Source: Cinnamomum chago (taxonomy: Eukaryota; Streptophyta; Magnoliopsida; Laurales; Lauraceae). From it: 64,000 nt of DNA. Position 1 is the first letter of the stretch, and every line of letters begins with the position of its first letter. The position numbers and the translations under genes were made by a program. The DNA lies in NCBI GenBank assembly GCA_038049695.1, contig CP142452.1, positions 50,426,501 through 50,490,500 on the forward strand, written 5' to 3'. Under the pieces are notes generated by a model that was not told where the DNA came from, did not search any database, and saw nothing but the letters and a program-made list of their open reading frames with translations. This document shows positions 46,982 to 58,324 of this stretch, piece after piece.

Positions 46982-49187
46982 TGTAAATCCATGGGGATCC
47001 GAACCCTAGAGGGGGGTGAATAGGGTGAGCTCCAATTATGACCAATTTTAACAATTTTAACTTCTTTAAAACAAACTAGTCACATGTGATGATTAATCAT
47101 ACAAGATGCGGAAGCTAACAAAAGAATCACCACAAAGCAATCACCATCACACAAGTATTTATAGTGGTTCGGCCTCAATGCCTACATCCACTACCGGCTT
47201 GTGAACCAACACCCCACCGGATTTCCACTATTTATGCTTTTCAATAGGCTAAGCAATAACCTTTACAATATGCTTTCCAAGGCTAAGCAATAACCTTACA
47301 ATGATGTTTTTCAAGGCTTAACATCAACCTATACATTATGCTTTTATAGGCTAAGCAATAACCTCTTCAACCATAGGTTGGTTATCTCACTAAATTAGTG
47401 TCTAACATACACTTGATGGAGATTCTATTAAGCTCATTACAATGCCTCTTAAATAGGCGGATATGGAAGTGAAAAACTAATACACACTCACACTATGAAT
47501 GCAAAGATGAAAGTATATGAAGTGTGTGTGTGTGGTCCTCAATCATTTTGAAAATGAAAGCTCATAAATGTATGCCAAGGCTTTTGAAAATTTTAGCTCA
47601 TAAAACATTTATGATTGAGGATATAATGCAATCACATGTTAAAAGTAACAACTTGTTAATGATATCAAAGTTACACAAGTTGTATGAAATGGATTAGCTC
47701 TAAACATGTGATGCATAGGGATGTCAGTCAAATCATCAATGAAGCTCAAAACATAAAAATAGATTTGATTGAAAAGAGGGGACAAATCATATGTAATTAT
47801 AAGGACAACTTGAAAATGATTTACCAATCAAAATAAGGCAAGTTGTGAAGCATTAAAACAATAATACACATATGATTTGTAATGATGTTGGATCCAAAAC
47901 ATAAGATACATTTGAGAGAGATTTTCTTATGATGGAAAAACAACAACCAAAGATTCAACAAAGTATATGAATCATGTTACATATTTCATTAACATGATCT
48001 ACTTAGATTTACCAAAGATAAAGTACTACTTTGATGAATCAATGGTGATGTATCCAAAACAATAGATCTATTCAAAATATAACACATGCTAAGGATACAA
48101 CAAATCATAGATTAACATGTTACAAAGATTTACCAATGATAAAACAAAACATGAAAACATATGATTTGTAAAGAAGTTGAGTCCAAAACATAAGATACTT
48201 TTGAAAGTGATTTTCTTATGATGGAAAACAACAACCAAAGATTCAACCAAGTATATGGATCATGTTACATATGATTTCAAAGGTTTTTACATTAACATGA
48301 TCTACTTAGATTTACCAAAGTTAAGTACTACTTGAATTGAATCATATGGTGTTGTATCCAAAACAATAAATCAACTCAAAACATAACGCATGTTAAGGAC
48401 ACAACACAAACATAGTTTATCATGCTAGAAATGATTTACCAAAAATAAAACAAAGCATGAAAACATATGATTAAGAAAGGAAGAGCCTACTTGGTGGTTT
48501 AACTTCATTAATCCAAGCTTTAGCTTTCCTAATCTTCCCCTTCATCCCTTGGTTCTTTTCCCTTTTGATATGCCTCAAATCCTCTCAAGGAGGGGTTAAA
48601 AATTCCCAACTTTTGGCAAGGGAAAGAACTCATTTTATAGCCAAAAAGTTGCCAACGGCTAGTTCTCGGTCGACCGGCAAAGGGGTCTCGGTCGACCGGG
48701 AAGGCACAACGGTCAGATTTCTGACCGTTGGAGGTTTCAGTGCAAAAATGCAGATTTTACCTCCAGTTGTCTCGGTCGACCGAGACCTGTGTCTCGGTCG
48801 ACCGGCGACACTGCCGGGACTCCCCCCTTTTTGCAAAAAATGCAACTTTTGCATATTTGAAGGTTTTTCTTTGGGGGACCTTTTGGCCACTAAATCAAAC
48901 TTGAAAAACATGTTTTAAAGATTCTAATGGTTTTTAAAACATGACATAAAAAGCCTAAAAAGATTCAAAACTTTTAAAACAAAGGCTTGCTTGATTTCTT
49001 GAAAACTCTTTCTTAAAACAAATGCATCCAAGATTAAAAAGACAAATCATGCATAAATCAATATCTTAAAAACAATGCATGAAGAAAACAAGATTTCAAG
49101 TTTATAAAACCAATGCATAAGTGTGTGAAACAAATGATGCTAGAATGAAATGCATCCATCAAATTGCAATCTAGAAAATTCCTAACA
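46982..49187 (-). repeat. L 5' LTR (right copy)
   Basis: Nearly identical to 41888-44094; I counted six substitutions and one base of length difference. It carries a reverse TATA box near 48632-48640 and the GGTCGACC cluster at 48666-48805. Confidence 0.95.
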
Positions 49188-49742
49188 CACACTTCATATA
49201 CTTTCATCTTTGCATTCATAGTGTGAGTGTGTATTAGTTTTTCACTTCCATATCCGCCTATTTAAGAGGCAATGTAATGAGCTTAATAGAATCTCCATCA
49301 AGTGTATGATAGACACTAAATTAGTGAGATAACCAACCTTGTGGTTGAAGAGGTTATTGCTTAGCCTATAAAAGCATAATGTATAGGTTGATGTTAAGCC
49401 TTGAAAAAACATCATTGTAAAGGTTATTGCTTAGCCTTGAAAAGCATATTGTAAAGGTTATTGCTTAGCCTATTGAAAAGCATAAATAGTGGAAATCCGG
49501 TGGGCTGTTGGATCACAAGCCGGTAGTGGATGTAGGCATTGAGGCCGAACCACTATAAATACTTGTGTGATGGTGCTTGCTTTGTGGTGATTGTTTTCTT
49601 TAAGCTTCCGCATTTTGTTTGATAATCATCACTTGTGACTAGTTTGTTTTAAAGAAGTTAAAATTGTTAAAATTGGTCACAAAAGGAGCTCACCCTATTC
49701 ACCCCCCCTCTAGGGTTCGGATCCCCATGGACCAACACATGA

Positions 49743-52446
49743 TACCAAAATAATTAATAGGCCATCATTAAAGAGAAGGTCACCTTCATCTAATGCAACA
49801 AAACTTTGGCACTTGAGGCTAGGTCATATAAACCTAAATAGGATTGACAGGCTAGTGAAAGATGGTATCTTGCTTTCATTGGTTATAGAACCAATGCCTG
49901 TCTGTGAGTCTTGTCTAGAAGGCAAAATGACCAAAAGACCATTTTCATCCAAGGGCAATAGGGCCAAAGATTTATTGGAATTAGTGCATACTGATGTGTG
50001 TGGACCCATTAATGTCAGAGCCAGAGGAGGATATGAGTACATCATCACTTTCACAGATGACTACTTAAGACATGGATACATATACCTTATGCACCACAAG
50101 TCCGAGGCTTTTGAAAAGTTCAAAGAGTTTCAAGCGGAAGCGGAAAAGCAATTAGGTAAAAGTATCAAGACTCTTCGATCAGATCGAGGAGGGGAATATC
50201 TCTCTGGTGATTTTATGGGATACTTATCAGAAAATGGGATTCTATCCCAGTTGTCTGCTCCTGGCATGCCTTAACAGAATGGAGTAGCGGAAAGAAGGAA
50301 CCGAACTCTTTTAGATATGATTAGGTCTATGTTGAGTTTCTCAGGATTACCTATATCCTTTTGGGGATATGCCTTGGATACTGGGATGTACATACTAAAC
50401 CTCGTACCATCTAAGTCTGTACCTAAGACTCCCCGGGAGTTATGGTCTGGGAAAAAGCCTAGTCTACAACATTTACACATTTGGGGTTGTCCGGCACACA
50501 TGCTGAAAGTAAAGACGGATAAGTTGGAAACGAAGTCGAAAGTATGCACGTTTGTAGGATATCCTAAAGGAACTAAAGGTTGGTTATTCTATAATCCCAG
50601 AGAGCAAAAAGTACTGGTAAGCACAAATGCGGTTTTTCTAGAGGAAGATTTTATGATGGACCGGAAATCTTTAGAAAAGGTGATCTTGGAAGAGATTCAA
50701 GAACAATCAATTCCAAATCCAAGTATGACCGAACTTGAGGAAGAACCGCCCCTATCAGACCCAGTAGTTACAGCAGTGCCTTGTCGTAGTGGGAGAATAA
50801 TCAGGCCCCCTGATAGGTTCTCGTTCTTGGGAGAGTCTTATGAGGCAATCCCGGAAGAACTGGAACAGGATCCCTGTAACTATGATGAAGCAATTAATGA
50901 CATAGATTCAGGACATTGACAAGATGCTATGAAAGCTGAAATGGAGTCTATGTACTCTAATCAGGTCTAGACACTTGTGGACTTGCCTGCCAATATCAAA
51001 CCTATTGGGTACAAGTGGGTCTACAAGAGAAAGAGAGGACCAGATGGAAGAGTTGAGACCTTTAAGGCCAGGGTTGTTGCGAAAGGGTATACTCAGAAAG
51101 AGAGTATCGATTTTGAGGAAACCTTCTCGCCGGTAGCCATGCTAAAGTCCATCCGGATACTCTTATCCATAGTGGCTCATCTCGATTATGAGATTTGGCA
51201 AATGGATGTCAAGACGGCGTTTCTCAATGGCCATCTTGAGGAAGACATCTATATGATGCAGCCAGACGGTTTTATAGCAAGTAACCAAAAACAAAGAGTT
51301 TGCAAGCTGCAGAAGTCCATTTATGGACTGAAGCAGGCATCCCGAAGCTGGAACATCCGTTTTGATCGAGCAATCAAATCATTTGGCTTTAGTCAAAATC
51401 CGGATAAGTCATGTGTGTACATGAAAAATGAAGGTGATAGGGTAGTTTTTCTGGTTTGATATGTCGACGACATCCTTCTCCTTGGGAAAGATATAGGAAT
51501 GTTGTCAACGGTAAAAGTTTGGTTAGCAAAGACTTTTGATGAGAAGGACTTGGGAGAAGCTAGTTACATCCTAGGGATCAAACTCCATCGAGACCGGAAA
51601 ATTAGGATGATTGGCTTATCTCAAGTTGTTTACATAGATAAGGTACTGGTACGGTTTGCTATGCTGGACTCCAAGAAGGGTATCACACCTTTTAGGCATG
51701 GAGTACACCTTTCCAAGGATTAGGGTCCCAAGACCCCGGAGGTAAAGGAGCAAATGAGAGCAATTCCATATGCTTTGGCTGTTGGTAACCTCATGTATGC
51801 TATGCTATGTACTAGACCGGATATCTGTCATGCAGTGGGCTTAGTCAGCAGATATCAGTCTAACCCAGGTCCTGACCATTGGACTACTGTAAAATGTATC
51901 CTCAAGTACTTGAGAAGACCTACAGATTACATGTTGATTTACTGCAGTGATGAGCTGATTCCAGTCGGATATACAGATTCTGACTTCATGTCAGACAAGG
52001 ATTCCAGGAAATCCACCTCTGGTTATGTGTTTATGCTTGGCGGAGGAGCTATTAGCTGGAGGAGTATTAAACAGGAATGTACTGCTGATTCCATTTCTGA
52101 GGCTGAATATGTACTGGCTTGTGAAGCAGCTAAGGAAGCAGTATGGCTCAAAAGAGTCCTTTTGGAACTTCGAGTGGTACCTTTGGCGCGACAGCCGCTC
52201 GCAGTTTACTGTGACAGCAGTGGGGCAGTCGCTCAGTCCAAGGAACCCAGGAGCCATAAAAGCCAAAAGCACGTACAGAGGAAGTATCACTTGGTCAGAG
52301 AGATTGTGCAGAGAGGTGATATTGCTATCACCAAGATAGCCTCTACGGACAATCTGGTAGATCCTTTTACTAAGCCTTTGACCACCAAACTCTTTGAGCA
52401 ACATGTAGACGGGATGGGGATGAGATGCAATCCAGATTGGCATTGA
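49743..52446 (+). pseudogene. Copia H pol: integrase, reverse transcriptase, RNase H
   Basis: One frame spans the whole region with five in-frame stops (50272, 50917, 50968, 51457, 51721) and no frameshift. Domains in order: GAG-pre-integrase (LWHLRLGHINLNRID, then CESCLEGK); integrase core ([20 protein letters not shown]), which joins cDNA to the chromosome; reverse transcriptase from [20 protein letters not shown] with [10 protein letters not shown] and YVDD at 51460-51471; RNase H with GYTDSDFMSDKDSRKSTSGY and ADSISEAEYV; end CNPDWH. Four of the five stops are one transition away from Gln or Trp codons, as expected from deamination of methylated cytosine. The copy cannot make a full polyprotein. 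Confidence 0.97.
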
Positions 52447-52448
52447 GC

Positions 52449-52461
52449 CCAAGTGGGAGAT
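52449..52461 (+). other. Polypurine tract of copia H
   Basis: AAGTGGGAGAT lies immediately before the 3' LTR, after the pol stop. Confidence 0.8.
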
Positions 52462-54210
52462 TGTTAGTTTTGATCGTCTCAATACCAAGTATATGATGTA
52501 ATAAATTGATTCAATTCTTTATTTATCAATACAATCATGCTTTCCTTTCATGAGATGAATGATGTTTAATTAATACTTGCACATAACCAATACAAAAGAC
52601 ATAATGGTTCATGAGATGAACCGGAGTCCATAAGTATACTAGATGTAATACATGTGTATGGATGAGATCCACATACAGGAGACATGTAATGCAAATCTTA
52701 TACTTAAATATCTTCACAACCAGTGATGAGATTGGGCATCTCATCAGACAAGGTTGCAGCACTTTGATCACTATGAGATAGTGTGGTTTGTCTCGATCAT
52801 CGGAATGTAAGATTCTGGATCATGGTGCTAGTACATTGGATGTATTGAAGGACCATGAGAAGCACCTTATATACACTGTCTTTACTATAAGGTCTGCTCT
52901 CATAATTCCCTAGCAATAGGCTCATAATCCTGAGACATTAATGAACTCAAGTTTCTATCTATTCATTTGCTTTGAGTCACCAATGAGTGAATCCAATTGT
53001 AGGTTAACACCTCGGTGATTTGGGTATGTGGTAGTAGAGCTGTGGGAACATTTAATGGTCAAGATGGAATCTATCTTTAATATCCCCTTGTGCCAATTAA
53101 TGGATTTATCATTGGTAAGTGCACACCCATTTCGATTAAGAGTTAATTGGATCGGTACCAAATGGTCACTATAATTAATTGGGGCTCAAGGATAATAAGA
53201 TATGTATCTACTTTGGTGGACAGGTCCAATTGATCCATGGATATAGATGGAGGGGCCTACTTGTGGTACTGAGGAAGTTTAGAGTCTTCATTGTAATTTA
53301 TTCCTAAGACTGGAGTGCAATTGCATTTATATAGTGGACTTATTTGCAATTAATTGTGAGCCCGGATTGCACATGAGATGTGGGGTCGCGTGTCCCAGTT
53401 GGAGCCAGCTTTCTAAGGAATCCCTAGTGGTCCCCACACTAGCCCAAGTTATTAGAAAGATTCTAATTCTACTTGAACTCTAAAAGGAAGGTTACTATTT
53501 CTATTTGAAGTGAGACTTCTAATAGTGGTAATGGTAAGCTACTAATTATTAATGGAAGTAGGACTTCTATTTTAATTAGAAAGGAGAAAGCTACTAAAAA
53601 GTTGTGGAAGTGAGACTTCTATGGCAACTAGCAAGGGAGAAGTTTACTATTTTGTAATGGGAGTTAAACTTCTATTTCAAATAGGAAAAGAGATGGAATG
53701 GAGGGCTATAAATAGAGGAATAAACCCCTCATGGTCGTGCATAATAGAGTGAGCAACTTCAGCCCCTTTGTGCAAGTGTTGCACAAGTTCTTTTCCTCTC
53801 TAAGTTCCCTTCTCTTTCTCCTTTAGTTCCTTAGAGTTACTAGTTGGGTTTTCTCTTGAAGATTTCACCATCTTCTTGAGAAAAGAGATCTAATACGGGT
53901 CATAGCGTGGAAGATTAAAAGGAGTTGGAGATTTGAAGGTGTTCGTCATCAAAGGAAAGAACTCAAATTCTCCATTAGAGCACAACAAAGCTCCAAAGGT
54001 ATATCTACATCCTTGTATGTTGTAGATTTCGTGGTTGCATGTTTATGTGCTATTTTCTATCTTCTAGATAGGTTATGTTGCTGTACATGGTTATGAGTTT
54101 GAGGGATTACATCCTGGATTGGGTTTTGTTGTCTTCTAGACAATTGATCCCTGCATCAAGTGGGTCAAAAGTTTTGAAACCTGTCTGGAAGGCCCACCTA
54201 TATTCCAACA
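52462..54210 (+). repeat. 3' LTR of copia H
   Basis: 1.75 kb, TGTTAGTTTTGATCG to TATATTCCAACA, with TATA box CTATAAATAG at 53706-53715. It differs from the 5' LTR by scattered substitutions and a few short indels. Confidence 0.95.
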
Positions 54211-54215
54211 CCTTC

Positions 54216-54575
54216 GTCTGTAGACAATGGCAGGTGAAAAAAGGGGATGGCAAGTGCGAAAGAATCTATATAAGGAAGGGGGCACCGATCCCGGATGAGG
54301 CAAGGAGGAAGAAAAAAAAGACGAATGTCATGCATGAGAAACCTTATCTAGAGGGGAAAAAGATGTTCCTAATCGTCTACTTCCCCTCTAAAAGGAAAGA
54401 TGATGCTCTGTGATTTCTCTGTAAATAGGAGTACTGGCAGTCCAAATACCGGATAGACGAGAAGCTTAGTGTAAAGCCTGGGATCTCTAGTTGTTGAAAT
54501 ACAATTTCCATATGCATGCACTTTTCTTCTCTCACATTTACACTTCACACTTTATATTTATTTTCCGTTTACAGT
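54216..54575. other. Unassigned sequence right of H
   Basis: No recognisable domain. GGGGCACCGATCCCG occurs here (about 54262) and again at about 54703. A CTATATAAGG at about 54269-54278 could serve as a TATA-like site on either strand; on the minus strand it would face aORF2 once H and P are removed. That is speculation. Confidence 0.35.
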
Positions 54576-55367
54576 TGTTGCTGTGGATGCTTAGAAGCTT
54601 GTTGATTTCCTCTATCGGAATTACATTATCAATGGATTGGACAACACATTGTATAATGTGTACTATTCACTGAAGACAACGAAGGAACTTTAAGATGGTG
54701 GAAGGGGCACCGATCCCGAGAGAGGTAAGAAGTACAAGACTGAAGTTGTCGGAATGAAGAAATTCGTTGTTGGCAAATTCCTTGACTATACGATGGTGAA
54801 TTCCATGGCAGTCATCAATCAAGTTCAGGAACTTCAGGTAATCCTCCATGAAATTCATGCAGAAGGAATGTCTCTTAGTGAATCTTTCCAAGTGGTTACA
54901 ATCATTGAAACATTGCCATCATTTTGGAAAAATTTCAAGAACTACCTGAACCATAAGAAAAGGAGATGTTACTTGAAGACTTGATTGTCAGATTGAGCAT
55001 AGAGGAAGACAATTGTGCATCTGAGAAGAAAGCAGGGAAAACCTTCACAGAAGCAAAGGTGTATGTGGTGGAACAAGGGCAGAATCCCAAAAAGAGGAAA
55101 AACTTTGGAAATGGTCCAAAACAAGGTCCCAATGAAAATAAGAAGTGCAAAAGGAAATGCTATGTGTGCGACAAAGCAAGCCACTGTGCTAAGGACTGTC
55201 GTAAGCATAAGGATCAAGGGAGTACCGGTAAGAAACCAACATAAGCTAACATGACAGAATTAGACACCCTCTCCAATGATGTTTCAGACATCAATTTGTC
55301 TGCTGTGGTCTCCGAAGTTAATCTGGTTAGCAACACCAGAGAATGGTGGGTGGACACTGTTGGAAGT
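54576..55367 (+). pseudogene. Copia gag fragment of a further element
   Basis: A different copia gag from that of H. Readable parts are YRNYIINGLDNTLYNVYYSL, KKFVVGKFLDYTMVNS, QVQELQVILHEIHAEGMS and, after a one-base frame change near 54960, LLEDLIVRLSIEEDN. A CCHC knuckle CYVCDKASHCAKDC follows near 55158-55199. The protease just begins (EWWVDT) when LTR N interrupts it at 55368. Stops are at the KEL-DGG junction (about 54690) and near 54594. Neither LTR of this element is visible, so its limits are unknown. Confidence 0.85.
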
Positions 55368-56862
55368 AGGTGGGCCTCATGGATAGGTTTTCAAAACTTT
55401 TTGACCCACTTGACTCCGGGATCAACTATCCAGAAGGCTATAAAACCCAATCCAGGATCCATGTCCTCAATCTCTGCCATCATGATCAGTAAATAAACCT
55501 ATCAAGAAGATAGAACAGCAGCCAACAAGCATCCACAAAATCTACAACATGCAAGGAAGTAGATTATACCTTTGGAGCTCGATTGTGCTCTAATGGAGAA
55601 GTTGCGTCTTTCTTTGATGATGAAACTCTTTCACGTATCAAACAAGAATCTCCAAGACCTATTGATCTTCCACGCTATGATCCTCTAATCAGAGCTCTTT
55701 TCTCAAGAAGATGGGTGGAATCTCCCAGAGAAAAACCTACTAGAAACTCCAAGGAAACTAGAAGAGAACTAGAAGAGAGAGAAAGAAAGAGGAGAGATGT
55801 GCAACTCTTGAACAAGGGGTGTTTTGGGTGTGGATACCAAGGATGGACGTCCAAGAGGATGCTTCCCCTCTTTATAGCCCTCAAGCCTTCTGTTATGACT
55901 CTCTTACTAATTGTATTAGAAGTCTCACTTCCACACTAATTAGTAGCTTACTATTACCACTGTTAGAAGTCCCACTTCAAATAGAAATAGTAAATTTCTA
56001 ATTCCTTTTGGAGTTCAAGTAGGATTAGTATCTAATAACTTGGGCTAGCGTGGGGACCACTAGGAATTCCAAAGAAAGCTGGCTCCAACTGGGACACCGC
56101 GACCTTACATCTCATGTGCAATCCGAACCCACAGTTAGTTGCAAATAATACCACTATATAAATGCAATTGCACTCCAGTCTGAGGAATAAATTACAATGA
56201 AGACCCTAAACTTCCACAGCACCACAAGTAGGCCCCTCCATCATTATCCATGGACCAATTGGAATAATTTTGTCCCATCCAATCTTAGATCCACATCTTA
56301 TTATCCTTGAGCCCCATTTAATCACAGTGATCATCAGTACCTTCCAATTAATTAACTCTTAATCGAGAAAGGTGCGTACTTACGAATGATAAATTCATTA
56401 ATTGGCATAAGGGGATAATATAGATAGATTCCATCTTGACCATTGGATGTTCCCACAGTCCTACTACCAAGTACCCAAGTCACTGAGATGTTGACCTACA
56501 GATGGCCCCACTCATTGGTGACTCAAAGAAAATGAATAGATAAAAACTTGAGTTCATCAATGTCTTAGGATTGAGAGCCTATTGCTAGGAAATTATGAGA
56601 GCAGACCTTAAATCGAGACAGTATTGTATAAGGTGCTTCTCATGGTCCTTCAATACATCCAATGTATCAGCGTTATTATCCAGAATCTTACATTCTGATG
56701 ATCGAGAGAAATCACACTATCTCATAGTGATTAAGGCGCTGCAACCTTATCAAATGCGATGCCCAGTCTCATCACTAGTTGTGAAGATATTTTTAAGTAT
56801 AAGATTTGTGACACATGTCTCCTGTATGTGGATCTCATCCATATACATATATCACATCTAAT
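55368..56862 (-). mobile_element. N: diverged copia LTR, H family, truncated by CACTA
   Basis: It begins TGTTGGAAGTAGGTGGGCC, the inverse of the H LTR end, and follows the H LTR in reverse until about 56860 (CATCTA). The sequence is clearly more diverged than the two H LTRs. The remaining 0.2 kb and the target duplication partner of GACAC (55363-55367) are not in the window. There is no coding content; ORFs at 55583-55939 are LTR sequence. Confidence 0.85.
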
Positions 56863-57480
56863 CACTACAACAAAACACAGTTTTGCCAACGTAGTCATTG
56901 CGTCTGGAAAGGTGGATTTTGCGTCGGCAAAAGATGTCCCAATGCATTTCAGCGCGTCGGCAATCACGTGTAGCCAAATCCATAGCCGACGATATTTTAA
57001 CTACGTCGGCATATCCCTGTACAATTGCCAACGCACTGCAGCGTCGGCCAATACGTCGGCAAAGAGATGTGCGTCGGCAAAAGGTCCAACTTTTCTGATT
57101 CGAAAACTATATTTGCCAACGCTGGTAGTGCATTGGGAGTTCCTAGTAATTGTCGACGTTGGCAGCGCGTTGGGAATTCATAGTAATAGCCAACGCTTGT
57201 AGTGTGTTGGGAATTCGTGGTAATGGCAGACGATGATTAAGCATTGGGAATTCATGAAATAGCCGACGCTATCAATGCGTTGGGAATGCATGAAATAGCC
57301 GACGCTACCATTGCGTTGGGAATATATGAAATAGCCGACGCTACCAATGCGTTGGGAATGCGCTATATCTTTAGGCTAACACGTTGGGAAATGCAACTTC
57401 GCCGATGCGCAAAGCACGTCGGGAAATGTTGTAATAAATTTTCTTTTTTGCAACGCACGCTGGTGCGTTGGGAAAGATTA
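56863..57480. repeat. CACTA subterminal repeats
   Basis: GCGTCGGCAA and its inverse TTGCCAACGC fill the first 250 bases. From about 57120 to 57370 a 36-37 bp tandem repeat follows (AGCCGACGCTACCAATGCG, then TTGGGAATGCATGAAAT). Such motifs bind the element's own transposase in known CACTA systems. Confidence 0.85.
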
Positions 57481-58319
57481 TTATTATTATTTTTAATTAA
57501 ATTCTCATTTATCCCTGTATACCACAAAAAAAAATTTGAATACCTGTTCAAACCACCAAGCTTGATGCACAACCCAATTTAAAATAGACTCATTAACAAA
57601 TCGAAAATAACATCCACAACCAAATATCCTACATCCATAGACCAAAATAAACCCACAAATCTCTAAAATAGACAAATATTACTACTTGATAATTTCCAAA
57701 AATCTTTAACATATACAAATGTATGTGATCAAAATAAAAAAAGTTATCCCTAAGAGCCCGCAGCCAGCACAATAATATCCAAAATCAATCTGCAAAACCA
57801 AAAAAGAACATCGTTAGAATACAAGTAGCAATAAACTAGCAACAACGCCCACGTATTTAGCCCAGGGCAAAAAGTAAAACATTACATTTTGAATTTATGA
57901 GATACCAAAATTAATTATGAACATATAAGCATATATTCATGCATATTTATATTTGGGCATCTTCCATATATTTGACAAACATATCAAATATGCCTGATTA
58001 GAAGAAGTTCCTCCCCACATCAATCTACAATCTGTTTAGGTCAAAACACCTTACAACTCTCACAGTTTGAGAAATAAAAAACATGAATTGGGTCTTCAAA
58101 AGTAGAAGAACAAACAAAGAGCCATGTTCATGAATGAGTTAATTCTTCTTATAAAAGAAAAAAAAGGGGAAGATTCATTCATGCTTACCTTTAGAAGCTT
58201 GTAAGTTGGAACAAAAATATCCTGAAGAAGAGATAGATCATAAACATCATTATGATTATATGTTGACACCTATGTAACATGTTTGTTCTTTTCTAATTAT
58301 GTTGTGTTGAGTCTGGATG
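57481..58319. other. AT-rich non-coding sequence in the CACTA region
   Basis: No domain or repeat seen. It has long A/T runs typical of introns or transposon interiors. Confidence 0.4.
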
Positions 58320-58324
58320 ACGTG

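Larger units (their letters stand above)
41888..49187 (-). mobile_element. L: complete non-autonomous LTR retrotransposon, 7.3 kb
   Basis: Two LTRs of 2.2 kb (41888-44094 and 46982-49187) flank a 2.9-kb internal region, with a perfect duplication CACAC (41883-41887 and 49188-49192). By eye the LTRs differ at about seven sites, so insertion is recent. The primer site beside the right LTR and the purine tract beside the left LTR set the direction to minus. No gag or pol domain is present; proteins must come from another element, perhaps copia-like given the methionine primer. It sits inside an LTR of its own family (G), in reverse. The internal region is a stem-loop array. Confidence 0.95.
40205..49737 (+). 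mobile_element. G: solo LTR of the J/L family, split by element L
   Basis: It runs from TGTTAGGAATTTTGTAG to CCCATGGACCAACA with a perfect duplication CATGA (40200-40204 and 49738-49742). Without L it is 2.23 kb. In order: a palindrome cluster (40598-40742), a TATA box (40765-40774), the stem-loop module (41000-41873 and beyond L), and 37-bp repeats with GGTTATTGCTTAGCCT (about 49350-49490). The primer site of the related L is of the methionine type. No protein is encoded. Confidence 0.93.
29360..54210 (+). mobile_element. H: complete Ty1/copia element with nested insertions
   Basis: LTRs 29360-31062 and 52462-54210 both begin TGTTAGTTTTGAT and end CCTATATTCCAACA. Flanks CCTTT (29355-29359) and CCTTC (54211-54215) match at four of five. 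A methionine primer site follows the 5' LTR and a purine tract precedes the 3' LTR. Gag, protease, integrase, reverse transcriptase and RNase H follow in copia order. Removing I, F and G leaves about 9.2 kb, which with 1.7-kb LTRs fits large copia elements of the Angela/BARE kind; the clade is inferred from size only. Stop codons show that it is inactive. Confidence 0.95.

Noticed and set aside
43472-48918. Nearly identical 117-codon ORFs at 43472-43825 and 48565-48918
   Set aside because: They match because both lie in the two LTRs of L, antisense to the element, across the GGTCGACC cluster; not evidence of selection.
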